DNA from: Aquimarina sp. Aq78
GTDB lineage: Bacteria > Bacteroidota > Bacteroidia > Flavobacteriales > Flavobacteriaceae
Assembly (NCBI RefSeq): GCF_900299525.1
Contig: NZ_OMKA01000001.1
Span: 62,001 to 126,000, forward strand
DNA: 64,000 nt
Reading direction: 5' to 3'
Shown: positions 15,502-24,221 of the stretch, in pieces
How positions within the stretch are numbered: the first letter of the stretch is position 1
Layout: every line of letters begins with the position of its first letter
Position numbers and translations under genes: made by a program
The notes under the pieces: generated by a model
Databases searched by the model: none
Told to the model about the DNA's origin: nothing
The model's input: the letters and a program-made list of their open reading frames with translations, nothing else

Positions 15502-18402
15502 TTATGAATTTAAGTTACCTACAAAGGTTATTTTTAACCCGTTTTCACTTTTTATATTTACTTCTGAATTAATTTTTTTAGCTCTTTCAATCATATTGAC
15601 TAATCCGTTTTTTCGTTTTAGGGATTCTATTGCGCATCCAATTCCGTTATCATGTAATGATATTGTCAATATGTTATCCTTAATGTTTAGATGAAGTATA
15701 ACTTCTGTAGCTTTGCTATGTTTTATACAATTGGTCATTGCTTCTTTAAAGATAAAAATGAGCTGTTTACTCCAATAGTAGGGGAGTGAAATCTGCCTGG
15801 GTATCTCTAGATTTTCTACATAAAAAGTGATGTCTGAATTAGAAAACAGATCTTCTCCAAAGTCTTTTAGATAACAAAAAACATGATCTAACTCATTACT
15901 ATTTTGATCTAACGACCAAATAAAATCTCTCATTCCAGAGTATAAAGAATTAGAATCTCTATTGATTTTTTTTATTTGTTTAAATTCTTTGGTATTCTCT
16001 TTCATTTTTTTACTCATTAGATTAGAGAGTACTGATATACTAGCAATTTTGTTTCCTAATTCATCATGAAAATCCTGAGCAATATTTTTATGAACGTTAG
16101 CCAATTCTTTTTTCAAAAGTTCTCTTTCGTGTAATGTAGCTTTTAGGAAAGAGTTCTTTGCTCTACTATGGTTCAATTTCAAGCTAATAATAACGAGAAG
16201 TAAGACCGAAGTTATAATGACAAGAAAAGTAATAAACCAGGGACGTTCGTACCATGGATGATACATGGTAAAAGATTGTGGTGAATTTATTTTCCAATCA
16301 CTTAATCCGTCTTTATATTTAAATTGAATTTTGTGTTTACCATGGCTTAAGTGTTGTAACAATAATGTATCTGTATTTAAATGTCTCCAGGAATCTTTAT
16401 TTATTTTATACTGTATTTTTGTACTATTGGGATTTAAATAATTTATTGGGTTAACAATAAAATTTGCTCCTTTTTTTTTAATGATAATATCTGTGTTCGA
16501 TTTTACTTTAAAAGGGTAAAGATTATTTTTAATAAACATACCTTTATTACCAGATATATATATGTGATCATCTAACTCCATAATTGCAGTTACAAAAGAA
16601 GATTTTTGCCCAGAATCTTTATCTAGGGTGTATACAATATCATTTTTATAAATGTTTACACCTCTTTGGGTTGCGATCCATAATATGTTATGCTGATCAA
16701 AATAGATATCATTAATATGGTTACTTAAGAGTCCTTGCTGCTCACTAAATTTATTTTGTATCTTATTTCCTTCTACGATAAATAAACCTCTGTTTGAAGC
16801 AATCCACATTTTGTGATTATGAAATAATACTTTAGTTACTTTTTGTAAAGGAAACCCTGTTGTTTTATCCCAGGTTTCGATTAGCGTTCCTGTATTGGCA
16901 TTATAAATTCTTATACCCGGTTGATTATCTCGAATAATGTAAAGTTTACCTTTATGTAAATAAACCTCTTTTAGCAAATCTCTTTTAAAACTAATACTAT
17001 ATATTTTCTCACCATTTTTATAGGCATTTAACTCACCTCCATGGTTAACATTTTTATTGGAAATGAGGATGTTACTATCTTCAGTTAGCAATTCGAATTG
17101 TTTAGTGACGACGACATTAACTGGTGTTCCTTGAATTTTATATTTTTTACCCTCATAACTTCCAAATATGTTAATGCTATGGTTGTTTTTATTTGCCTGA
17201 ATTTTTTCGCGATGTTCGGTAATACTAATAGAACTTAAAATTTGTTTATTCTTGATTTTGTATAATCGATTTGTAGATAAAACATACAAAGTGCTATCAA
17301 GTTTTTCAATATCTTTTAGATCATGGTTTATAAATGTGTTACTTCCTAAAAAAAATGGTGGATCCTTAGGAAGCATGTAGACTCCTTCTCCATATGTTGT
17401 AATCCAAAGATTACCATTTTCATCTATTAAATTATCTGAAACCATACTTTTAATACCGATTTCTTTTGATACATCAATAAGTTTTTCAGACTCTAAATTA
17501 TATTTCAGGGTGACTCTACTTGCATCTGTTATACTTTTACCTATGCAATATAAAATAGAATCTTTTACTTGTATATCAATAATAGTTCTTTGCATATTGG
17601 TTGGAAGTACGATACTATCAACCATTCTATCATCTTTGTACTTGTAAATAGTGTTTAGTCCACCCAAAAAAAACACGCTGTCTGCTTTAGTAACGGTATA
17701 GATTTTTTTACTTTTTACTTCATGAAAAATAGAATTAACTTTCAAAGTTTTGGTGTCTAGCATATAAACACCTTTAACATTGTTAGTAAAGCGATCTACT
17801 TGGAAGCTTGAATGTATAAATAGAGTATCGTTTATAATACTTTCATTAGACAGTATTGAGGTGTTTGCAGAGTCATTTTTCGAGAAAATTGTATCTAAGT
17901 AAAGTTGTTGTTTTTCCTTATTTTTATTTTTTAGATAGTAATTTTTAGTTTCATTTTTATTAAAATCATAAATCGAGAAATTATATCTATTTACGTTTGC
18001 GTATAACAAATTATTAGATAATAAATGTATCTTATCAATCTTTGTTAATTTTTTTTGGCCAACAGAAGTGTGATAAATACTATCATTTTTTAATTGATAA
18101 ACTCCTGCTCCCCATGTGGCTATATAAAAGGATTGATTAGAACTGTTTTCAATTATATCTATAACAAACGAAGAGTCTAATCCTTCTTTATAGTTATACG
18201 ATTTAAAATGATTTCCATCAAACTTTACTAAACCGTTATCTGTACCCATCCATATAAACCCTTCTTGATCTTGAATGATTTGATACGTAATATCATGAGG
18301 TAAACCATTATCTGTTGTAAAATGTTTGAAAAACTGAGATTGTGCATTAAGAATCACACCATTTAGGACAAGAGTATAGCATATTATAATAAATCTCGAC
18401 AT
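15502..18402 (-). CDS. Sensor histidine kinase with two-component propeller and Y_Y_Y domain
   Basis: A 966-residue membrane sensor. After a signal peptide (about residues 1-20) come periplasmic propeller blades of the Reg_prop type (GLPHDITYQIIQDQEGFIWM, then GTDNGLVKFDG; again NGNLWITTYGEGVYML and HNILWIATQRGVNIYKN), then a Y_Y_Y-like domain near 650-710, one transmembrane helix (about 725-750), and a cytoplasmic HisKA_3 kinase with the phosphorylatable His in DFHDELGNKIASI. The ATPase shows N-box EAMTNCIKHS and G1 DNGIGC. The layout equals the sensor half of Bacteroidota hybrid systems, but the regulator is a separate gene 13 bases downstream. Such sensors often respond to glycans or surface signals; the ligand is unknown. 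Confidence 0.92.
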   Translation of the reverse strand: MSRFIIICYTLVLNGVILNAQSQFFKHFTTDNGLPHDITYQIIQDQEGFIWMGTDNGLVKFDGNHFKSYNYKEGLDSSFVIDIIENSSNQSFYIATWGAGVYQLKNDSIYHTSVGQKKLTKIDKIHLLSNNLLYANVNRYNFSIYDFNKNETKNYYLKNKNKEKQQLYLDTIFSKNDSANTSILSNESIINDTLFIHSSFQVDRFTNNVKGVYMLDTKTLKVNSIFHEVKSKKIYTVTKADSVFFLGGLNTIYKYKDDRMVDSIVLPTNMQRTIIDIQVKDSILYCIGKSITDASRVTLKYNLESEKLIDVSKEIGIKSMVSDNLIDENGNLWITTYGEGVYMLPKDPPFFLGSNTFINHDLKDIEKLDSTLYVLSTNRLYKIKNKQILSSISITEHREKIQANKNNHSINIFGSYEGKKYKIQGTPVNVVVTKQFELLTEDSNILISNKNVNHGGELNAYKNGEKIYSISFKRDLLKEVYLHKGKLYIIRDNQPGIRIYNANTGTLIETWDKTTGFPLQKVTKVLFHNHKMWIASNRGLFIVEGNKIQNKFSEQQGLLSNHINDIYFDQHNILWIATQRGVNIYKNDIVYTLDKDSGQKSSFVTAIMELDDHIYISGNKGMFIKNNLYPFKVKSNTDIIIKKKGANFIVNPINYLNPNSTKIQYKINKDSWRHLNTDTLLLQHLSHGKHKIQFKYKDGLSDWKINSPQSFTMYHPWYERPWFITFLVIITSVLLLVIISLKLNHSRAKNSFLKATLHERELLKKELANVHKNIAQDFHDELGNKIASISVLSNLMSKKMKENTKEFKQIKKINRDSNSLYSGMRDFIWSLDQNSNELDHVFCYLKDFGEDLFSNSDITFYVENLEIPRQISLPYYWSKQLIFIFKEAMTNCIKHSKATEVILHLNIKDNILTISLHDNGIGCAIESLKRKNGLVNMIERAKKINSEVNIKSENGLKITFVGNLNS

Positions 18403-18421
18403 AGATATGATTATGTTTTTA

Positions 18422-18429
18422 CAAAATTA
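18422..18429 (-). promoter_or_regulatory. Candidate -7 element TAATTTTG
   Basis: Matches TAnnTTTG on the minus strand, 20 bases before the kinase ATG at 18402. A -33 TTG is not evident. Confidence 0.42.
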
Positions 18430-18907
18430 GTAATCTAAAATAGATAGTATTATTGATTGTCGATATATTTTATTAGTATGAAACACTTGATTAGTACAAT
18501 AAACCTACACTTTAAAATTTACTATTTAATAGTTTACATATAGATTTCAAAAGTGTCAAAATAAATTAATAAAAAAATCACCCTAAACGGGTGAAAATTG
18601 AAATTGAGTAATGAGATATTTTTGGCGTATAATTTAAATCCAAATATATCATGAAAAAAAACTACAATCTAAACTATTTCTTCGCAAATACTAATCAAGA
18701 TTTTGATTGTCCGAATTAAAGTATTTGACATATTAACTAAATTAATTTAAGGAATACATCTATTCTTCTAGACATATTTACTTGAGATTGTGCTTAAAAT
18801 AAAGACATAGTGTTTTCTGCAGTTAGCCATGAAAACTTAACCTATTATTTGTACGCTCAAGATAAATAGTAGCATCTCAAAAAATTACACCAAAATAAAA
18901 TTTAATT
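18430..18907. other. AT-rich intergenic region
   Basis: About 480 bases between the divergent kinase and lipoprotein genes. It holds one compact hairpin, CACCC/GGGTG at 18579-18593, which on the minus strand is followed by seven T and could end an unannotated minus-strand transcript. A 22-codon plus-strand frame at 18651-18719 is not convincing. No promoter consensus was found close to the lipoprotein start at 18908. Confidence 0.4.
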
Positions 18908-20449
18908 ATGAAAACATATTTAACAAAAGGAATTATACTACTTATGGTATTGGTAACATTCTCATGTAGTAATGATGATGAACAACCACAAACCCCTCCT
19001 GTAGTTAATAAAGCACCAGAGATCAGTGCTCAAACATTTACTGTAGCTGAAGATATTGCAGATGATGCAGTTATTGGTAAAGTAGCAGCCACAGATCCAG
19101 AAAACAAAGCACTTACATTTACATTGACTAAAAATAGTGATGCTCTTTTTGAGTTAACCGATACAGGAGAATTAAGTTTGGTAGCTGGTAAAAAACTGGA
19201 TTTTGAAACCGCTACTTCGTATACGCTTTCTGTAGAAGTATCAGATGGTGCTCATAAGACCAGTGCAGATATTAAAGTTGCTGTAGAGAATGTTGCAGAA
19301 CCTTTTATCACCACCTGGAAAACAACTGAAGCCAATGAAACGATTACTATTGGAGTTACTAAGGAATTAACATATGACTATACCATAGATTGGGGTGATG
19401 GTACTATTGAAAAGAATCAAACTACGTTTCCTAGTCATACTTATGTAACAGCCAATACATATACAGTTAAAGTTTCAGGAAAATTTCCTAGTATCTCTAT
19501 GAACGAGGGAAAAGATGCTCATAAACTACAGACTATAGAGCAGTGGGGAGATATTAAATGGAAATCGTTTTACGGAGCTTTTGTAGAATGTAACAATATG
19601 ATTTATAATGCCAAAGATGTACCTGATTTATCCCAAGTAGCCAGTATTGCAGGTATATTTGCTCGTTGTACGAAGTTTAATGCAGATCTTAATGATTGGG
19701 ATGTTAGTACCATTACAGATATGAGAGCAGTATTCTTAGGTGCTTCTTCCTTTAATGGTAATATAAGTAATTGGGATGTAAGTAAAGTGACCGATATGTT
19801 TGGAATGTTTGGAGAATGTAGCAAGTTTAATGGAGATCTAAGCAATTGGGACGTAAGTAATGTAACTAATATGGGAGGTATGTTTAGTGATGCTACATCT
19901 TTTACTCGAGATCTAAATAGTTGGAATGTAAGTAAAGTTACAGATATGACGGATATGTTTTCCAGCACTGATTCTTTTAATGGAGACCTTAGTAAATGGG
20001 ATGTGAGTAATGTTACTAAAATGATAAGAATGTTTATTAATGCTACATCTTTTAATGGAGACCTTAGCCAATGGGATGTAAGTAATGTTACCGAAATGGG
20101 ACAGATGTTTTCTGGCGCTACATCTTTCAATGGAGATGTAAGTCAATGGGATGTAAGTAATGTTACCGGCATGCCCTTCATGTTTATGGATGCTACTTCT
20201 TTTAACCAAGATATAAGTGATTGGGATATTCAAAATGTTATTTCAATGGGTAGTATGTTAGATAACACCAAACTATCTACAGTCAATTACGATGCATTAC
20301 TTACTAAGTGGTCAGCGCTACCAAATATACAATCTAATGTAATTTTTGGAGTAGAAGGATTAATCTATTGTAATGCAGCTAGAGAAAGAATCAATTTAAC
20401 AGACGGTAAACGTTGGAGAATTATTGGGGACACTTCTTGCCCTAGATAA
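18908..20449 (+). CDS. Surface lipoprotein with cadherin, PKD-like and eight BspA-type (DUF285) repeats
   Basis: A 513-residue lipoprotein (lipobox TFSC, Cys near residue 21). Domains in order: cadherin-like module about 36-133 (PEISAQTFTVAEDIADD, later LDFETATSYTLSVEVSDG); a PKD-like module about 135-200 with the IDWGDGT motif and an SHTYV strand; then eight 25-residue DUF285/BspA-type repeats of the form FNGDLSNWDVSNVTNM plus xxMFxxATS; and a C-terminal cap with two cysteines. Such repeats form a curved solenoid and are known in adhesins such as Tannerella BspA. A role in adhesion or surface binding is inferred. Paralogues lie at 24222 and 25879; this copy also shares its 3' flank with the first of them. 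Confidence 0.88.
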   Translation: MKTYLTKGIILLMVLVTFSCSNDDEQPQTPPVVNKAPEISAQTFTVAEDIADDAVIGKVAATDPENKALTFTLTKNSDALFELTDTGELSLVAGKKLDFETATSYTLSVEVSDGAHKTSADIKVAVENVAEPFITTWKTTEANETITIGVTKELTYDYTIDWGDGTIEKNQTTFPSHTYVTANTYTVKVSGKFPSISMNEGKDAHKLQTIEQWGDIKWKSFYGAFVECNNMIYNAKDVPDLSQVASIAGIFARCTKFNADLNDWDVSTITDMRAVFLGASSFNGNISNWDVSKVTDMFGMFGECSKFNGDLSNWDVSNVTNMGGMFSDATSFTRDLNSWNVSKVTDMTDMFSSTDSFNGDLSKWDVSNVTKMIRMFINATSFNGDLSQWDVSNVTEMGQMFSGATSFNGDVSQWDVSNVTGMPFMFMDATSFNQDISDWDIQNVISMGSMLDNTKLSTVNYDALLTKWSALPNIQSNVIFGVEGLIYCNAARERINLTDGKRWRIIGDTSCPR

Positions 20450-20469
20450 ATATAAGTGATCAGTAACAT

Positions 20470-20510
20470 AAAAAAGGAAGCTATCATATAATTTGAGAGC
20501 TTCCTTTTTT
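20470..20510 (+). terminator. Rho-independent terminator
   Basis: Arms AAAAAAGGAAGCT (20470-20482) and AGCTTCCTTTTTT (20498-20510) with a 15-base loop that can pair further. It follows the lipoprotein gene. Confidence 0.82.
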
Positions 20511-20511
20511 A

Positions 20512-20567
20512 CCAGATTTTGAATATTCTATATTCAAATTATCAACCAGTTCCTTTTAAAAACGTGT
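20512..20567 (+). repeat. 3'-flank repeat, copy 1
   Basis: About 55 bases just after the terminator are clearly similar to 25629-25684, in the same position after the paralogous gene (shared core TTCTATATTCAAATTA). This marks a duplication that included the downstream flank. Confidence 0.7.
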
Positions 20568-20710
20568 GCACAATACTTGGCAAAAAACTACTGCTGTATT
20601 ACCACTAATAGCTAGTCATAATAAAATAAGAACTGATATCTGTTACCTGAGATACTATTAAAATTTTGAAATACTACTTAACTAATAAGTAGTTGTTAAA
20701 TAAAACTTTT

Positions 20711-21586
20711 ATGGTAAATTTCTGTAAATCAATAAGTAAAAGTAAATGGTTTCAAAACCTGGTCACCATTGCAATTTTAGTTGCTGGTGTTCTGGTTGGG
20801 ATTGCTACGTATCCCAAATTTTCTTCAAAACATGAAATTGTACTAGAGGTATTAAATGAAATAATTTTAGGAGTTTTTATTATAGAAATTGTTGTTAAAG
20901 TTATTGCAGAAGGAAGAAAACCCTGGTTGTATTTTACAGATGGGTGGAATGTTTTTGATTTTATAATTGTAGCAGCTGCATTTCTTCCTTTTGGAGGAAG
21001 CTCTATTGCCATATTACGTTTATTGCGTTTATTACGAGTTTTAAAACTTATAAAAGCATTACCAAAACTTCAAATGTTGGTAGGAGCCCTATTAAAAAGT
21101 ATTCCTTCTATGGGATATGTTTCTATTCTATTATTGTTGCTCTTTTATATCTATGCTGTAGCCGGTGTGTTCTTCTTTTCAGAAAATGACCCAATACATT
21201 TTCAGGATTTACAAAGATCAATGTTATCCTTATTTAGGATAGTAACATTAGAAGATTGGACAGATATTATGTACATAAATATGTTTGGATGCGAGAATTA
21301 TGGGTATGAAGGAAACATGAATCTTTGTATAAATTCAAAAAGCACTTTAGTGCTCTCGGTTACTTACTTCGTGTCATTTGTCCTTATCGGCACTATGATT
21401 TTCTTAAACTTATTTATAGGGGTTATTATGAATGGTATGGACGATGCTAAAAATGAAATGCTACTAGAAAATCAAGTGCAATCTGGAGAAAAAGATACAA
21501 GTATCGAAGATGTAGAAAGCAAAATATATGAATTACAAGAACTACTGGTGCTCTATAAAATTCAACAAAAAGATGATGAAATTTAA
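20711..21586 (+). CDS. Voltage-gated ion channel, one-domain NavBac/Cav-like type
   Basis: A 291-residue six-helix channel subunit expected to form homotetramers in the inner membrane. The ATG at 20711 was preferred to a TTG six codons earlier. S4 (residues about 98-115) carries three Arg and two Lys every third position (ILRLLRLLRVLKLIKAL), so it is a voltage sensor. The pore helix and filter read TLEDWTD (residues 179-185). Sodium-selective NaChBac has TLESWAS, while vertebrate calcium channel repeat I has TMEGWTD, so calcium permeation is possible (inference). A long post-filter loop has two cysteines (GCENYGY ... NLCIN). S6 ends FLNLFIGVIMNGM, and a C-terminal helix (EDVESKIYELQELL) suits a coiled-coil assembly domain. 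The next gene, 40 bases away, is probably co-transcribed. Confidence 0.9.
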   Translation: MVNFCKSISKSKWFQNLVTIAILVAGVLVGIATYPKFSSKHEIVLEVLNEIILGVFIIEIVVKVIAEGRKPWLYFTDGWNVFDFIIVAAAFLPFGGSSIAILRLLRLLRVLKLIKALPKLQMLVGALLKSIPSMGYVSILLLLLFYIYAVAGVFFFSENDPIHFQDLQRSMLSLFRIVTLEDWTDIMYINMFGCENYGYEGNMNLCINSKSTLVLSVTYFVSFVLIGTMIFLNLFIGVIMNGMDDAKNEMLLENQVQSGEKDTSIEDVESKIYELQELLVLYKIQQKDDEI

Positions 21587-21626
21587 AAGTAAATGGGATT
21601 CAATAATTAAATAAAAACTAATAAAA

Positions 21627-22097
21627 ATGGGATTTTTTGATAAAGTAAAGAATAAACTAGGTATTGGAGGAGTAAAAGTAACCCTACAAATTCCGGGACA
21701 TGTTGCTAAAGAAAGTGAACAAGTAGAGGGTAAGGTGGTGTTAACCACCAAAAGCGAACAAGAGATTATCGAAGTCGAAATCAAATTTATAGAAGAATTT
21801 ACAAGAGGACGAGGAGATAATGCAAGTACAGAATCTTTTGATTTGGGTGTGGTTAAGTTTACTGAGACTTATGCTATTAAACCAGGGGAAGTAAAAGAGA
21901 TCCCTTTTGTTTTACCATTTAAGTTGTTAAAATCTAAAGCAGATTCATTAGCAGAAAAAGGAGGAACTCTTGGCGCAATCGGAAAGATGAGCAAATTTGC
22001 TTCTAACGAAAAATCAAAATATATGGTAGAGGCTAATGTAGATGTAAAATCAGCTATTCTTGATCCTTCCGATAAAAAGGATATTAAATTAACCTAG
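21627..22097 (+). CDS. Spo0M/SpoOM family arrestin-like protein
   Basis: A 156-residue protein similar to the N-terminal part of Spo0M. MGFFDKVKNKLGIGG followed by KVTLQIPGHVAKESEQVEG is the family opening; later GVVKFTETYAIKPGEVKEIP and FVLPF are typical beta strands. Spo0M has an arrestin-like beta-sandwich fold, acts in stage 0 control in Bacillus and is also found in non-sporulating bacteria. This copy is shorter than Bacillus Spo0M (about 260 residues) and contains a small Ala/Ser/Lys-rich insertion near residues 112-130. It starts 40 bases after the ion channel gene. Arrestin-like proteins often bind membrane proteins, so a link to the channel is a reasonable inference but nothing proves it. 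Confidence 0.78.
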   Translation: MGFFDKVKNKLGIGGVKVTLQIPGHVAKESEQVEGKVVLTTKSEQEIIEVEIKFIEEFTRGRGDNASTESFDLGVVKFTETYAIKPGEVKEIPFVLPFKLLKSKADSLAEKGGTLGAIGKMSKFASNEKSKYMVEANVDVKSAILDPSDKKDIKLT

Positions 22098-22103
22098 AAA
22101 TGG

Positions 22104-22142
22104 TTGCATCAAAATATCAATTATTAAAAACAAAATTACGTA
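22104..22142 (+). repeat. Shared upstream leader, copy A (partial)
   Basis: About 39 bases (TTGCATCAAAATATCAATTA and the following AAACAAAATTACGTA stretch) match the leaders at 24120 and 25780. Only the central part is conserved here, 50-90 bases before the start of the propeller lipoprotein gene. Confidence 0.7.
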
Positions 22143-22193
22143 TACCCCTCTGGTTTTTTGATCAGAGCGTAATCCTGATAAATTAATATACAA

Positions 22194-23903
22194 ATGAAGA
22201 AACAAAAACAAATTAAAGTAAGCGCATTGGCTTTATTTATAATGGCTATAATAGTAACAGGATGTAAAAGCGATGACGAAAATATTGCACCGATCACGGT
22301 GACAACTGCTGATTTTACTATAGCAATAGATGAAAACCCGACAGTAGGGCAAAGTATAGGAAAAGTAACCGGCAAAGCTAGCCAGGGAGAAGTGTCTTTT
22401 ACTCTGACCAGTCAGGATCCTAAAAATGCAATATCTATTGATGCTAAGACAGGAGAATTAAAAGTGAAAGAAGTATCACTGTTTGATTTTGAAACCCGTA
22501 CTTCGATTATTGGAGTAGTTACTGTAAAAAGCGGTACAGTTTCAAAAGAAGCTAAAATTACGATAACAATTGCAGATGTTGATGAAACAGATCCACCAAC
22601 AGTGATCGTAACGACAACCGATTTCAAAACAGAAATAAATGAGAACCCAGAAGTGGGACAGAGTATTGGTGTGGTATCCGGTACAGCGAGCGAAGGAGAT
22701 GTCACTTTCAGCATCACTTCTCAAGAGCCTGCAGACGCTTTAAGTATTAATAGTGCTACAGGAGAGTTAAACGTAAAAAATCCATCTTTATTTGATTTTG
22801 AAACTCGCACTACTATTACAGCAGTGGTAAAAGTAATGAGTGGAGAAGTATCAAAAAACGCTACTGTAAACATAACACTAAAAGATATAGCTGCTAGCTG
22901 GAAAATAGTAGGTAAAGCAGGATTTTCTGTAGGAAGAACCTATGAACATAGCCTAGTTATTTCTAATGGAATACCTTATGTTGCATATGGTGATATTGGA
23001 AACGGGTTTAAGGCTATGGTAATGAAGTATGAAAATGGTAGTTGGAAACATGTCGGATCAGAAACTGGGGTTTCTAAAGGAGGAGCGGGTCACCCAAGTT
23101 TAAAATTCTATAATGGAATCCCTTATATGGCTTATAGTGATCATAATAGTGAAAGAAAAACAAGTTTGGTGAAGTTTGAAGGAGGAGTATGGAAAAATGT
23201 TGGTGTTGCCGGTTTTTCTGCTGTTAGAGCATCTCATCAAAGTTTGGCTATTAACAATGGAGTGCCATATGTAGCTTACAGTCAGAATGGGAATGATGGA
23301 AAAACTACAGTAATGAAGTTTGAAGCTGATAAATGGATAAATGTAGGTGAAGAAAGGTTTTCTGCAGGTTTTGCCAGTTATCAAAGTTTAGTGATTGATA
23401 ATAATATTCCTTATGTAGCATATAAGGATCAGAATAATGGTAATAAAACTACTGTAATGCATTTTAAAGATGGAAAGTGGAGCAATGTAGGTAATACTGA
23501 AGTATCAGCAGGACGAGCAGAATACCAAAGTATGGTAATTGATAATGGAATACTATATGTTGCATATAAAGATTATGTGAATGGCGGAAAAACAACAGTG
23601 ATGAAATATGAAAATGGTGCTTGGAGTACAGTAGGAAATCCTGGTTTTTCTACACGTTCTGCAAGATACCAAAGTTTAGTGATTCATAATAATATCCCTT
23701 ATGTGGCATATATAGATGGAGGTACTGAGGTTACTGTTATGAAATTTGAAGAAAATAAATGGCAAAAAATAGGAACTGCTGCTGGATATACTCTATCAGA
23801 AGCAAGATCTGTAAGTTTGGTAGTCGATAATAAAGTACCTTATGTTTCATATTCAGATTCTGTAAATGAAAGTAAAACTACTGTGATAAAATTTGATGAA
23901 TAG
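22194..23903 (+). CDS. Lipoprotein with two cadherin-like modules and a seven-repeat beta-propeller
   Basis: A 569-residue lipoprotein (lipobox VTGC, Cys near residue 23). Two cadherin-like modules follow (about 35-125 and 130-225), each with a FDFETRT motif. Residues about 226-569 contain seven repeats of about 48 residues with the pattern W-x2-VG-x15-SLVIxNxIPYVAY, then D-x7-KTTVMKFE. Seven such four-strand units suggest a closed seven-bladed propeller. The N-terminal 25 residues are almost the same as those of the BspA-repeat lipoproteins at 24222 and 25879, and part of the upstream leader is shared, so all three are probably regulated alike. Ligand unknown. A terminator hairpin follows. 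Confidence 0.85.
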   Translation: MKKQKQIKVSALALFIMAIIVTGCKSDDENIAPITVTTADFTIAIDENPTVGQSIGKVTGKASQGEVSFTLTSQDPKNAISIDAKTGELKVKEVSLFDFETRTSIIGVVTVKSGTVSKEAKITITIADVDETDPPTVIVTTTDFKTEINENPEVGQSIGVVSGTASEGDVTFSITSQEPADALSINSATGELNVKNPSLFDFETRTTITAVVKVMSGEVSKNATVNITLKDIAASWKIVGKAGFSVGRTYEHSLVISNGIPYVAYGDIGNGFKAMVMKYENGSWKHVGSETGVSKGGAGHPSLKFYNGIPYMAYSDHNSERKTSLVKFEGGVWKNVGVAGFSAVRASHQSLAINNGVPYVAYSQNGNDGKTTVMKFEADKWINVGEERFSAGFASYQSLVIDNNIPYVAYKDQNNGNKTTVMHFKDGKWSNVGNTEVSAGRAEYQSMVIDNGILYVAYKDYVNGGKTTVMKYENGAWSTVGNPGFSTRSARYQSLVIHNNIPYVAYIDGGTEVTVMKFEENKWQKIGTAAGYTLSEARSVSLVVDNKVPYVSYSDSVNESKTTVIKFDE

Positions 23904-23948
23904 TTATTTTTTTGAGTCATTTTATACTTCAAAAAAGTGTTTTTCTGG

Positions 23949-23975
23949 AAAGGTTGCCATTATTTGGCAACCTTT
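23949..23975 (+). terminator. Rho-independent terminator
   Basis: Perfect 11-bp stem, arms AAAGGTTGCCA (23949-23959) and TGGCAACCTTT (23965-23975), loop TTATT, after the propeller lipoprotein gene. Confidence 0.85.
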
Positions 23976-24037
23976 ATTTAAGTAGTGTTTCACTATAGTA
24001 TCAGTTTTTATAATATTAATAACTACGTATAATCAAA

Positions 24038-24221
24038 TATCAAATAAAACATAACGAATAACTAACAGGATATACCGAATAAAAAATAACATCTTTTCGT
24101 GTTCACCATCTTTCTAGGTTTGTATCAAAATATCAAGTATTAGAAACAAAATTATGTAAGCTCTGAGATTTTCTTTACAGAAAAACCGAGAGTGAGCCTC
24201 AAAAAAAGGGATGCAAAAATG
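24038..24221 (+). repeat. Duplicated leader, copy B
   Basis: This is most of the 318-base gap between 23903 and 24222. It aligns along its length with 25699-25878: shared segments include ATCAAATAAA, TTCTTTTCGTG-like, TAGGTTTG, ATCAAAATATCAA, AGAAACAAAATTA and GCCTCAAAAAAA. It carries the promoter and leader of the paralogous lipoprotein gene and implies duplication of gene plus leader. A hairpin with GAAAATC-type arms near 24160-24197 may form. Confidence 0.75.

Noticed and set aside
18651..18719. 22-codon frame starting MKKNYNLNYF in the kinase/lipoprotein gap
   Set aside because: Too short, no recognised leader or conserved pattern, and it lies in AT-rich DNA where such frames are common.
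19680..20250. Regular 75-bp repeats that might suggest a CRISPR array
   Set aside because: They are in-frame protein repeats (DUF285) with no constant repeat and variable spacer layout.
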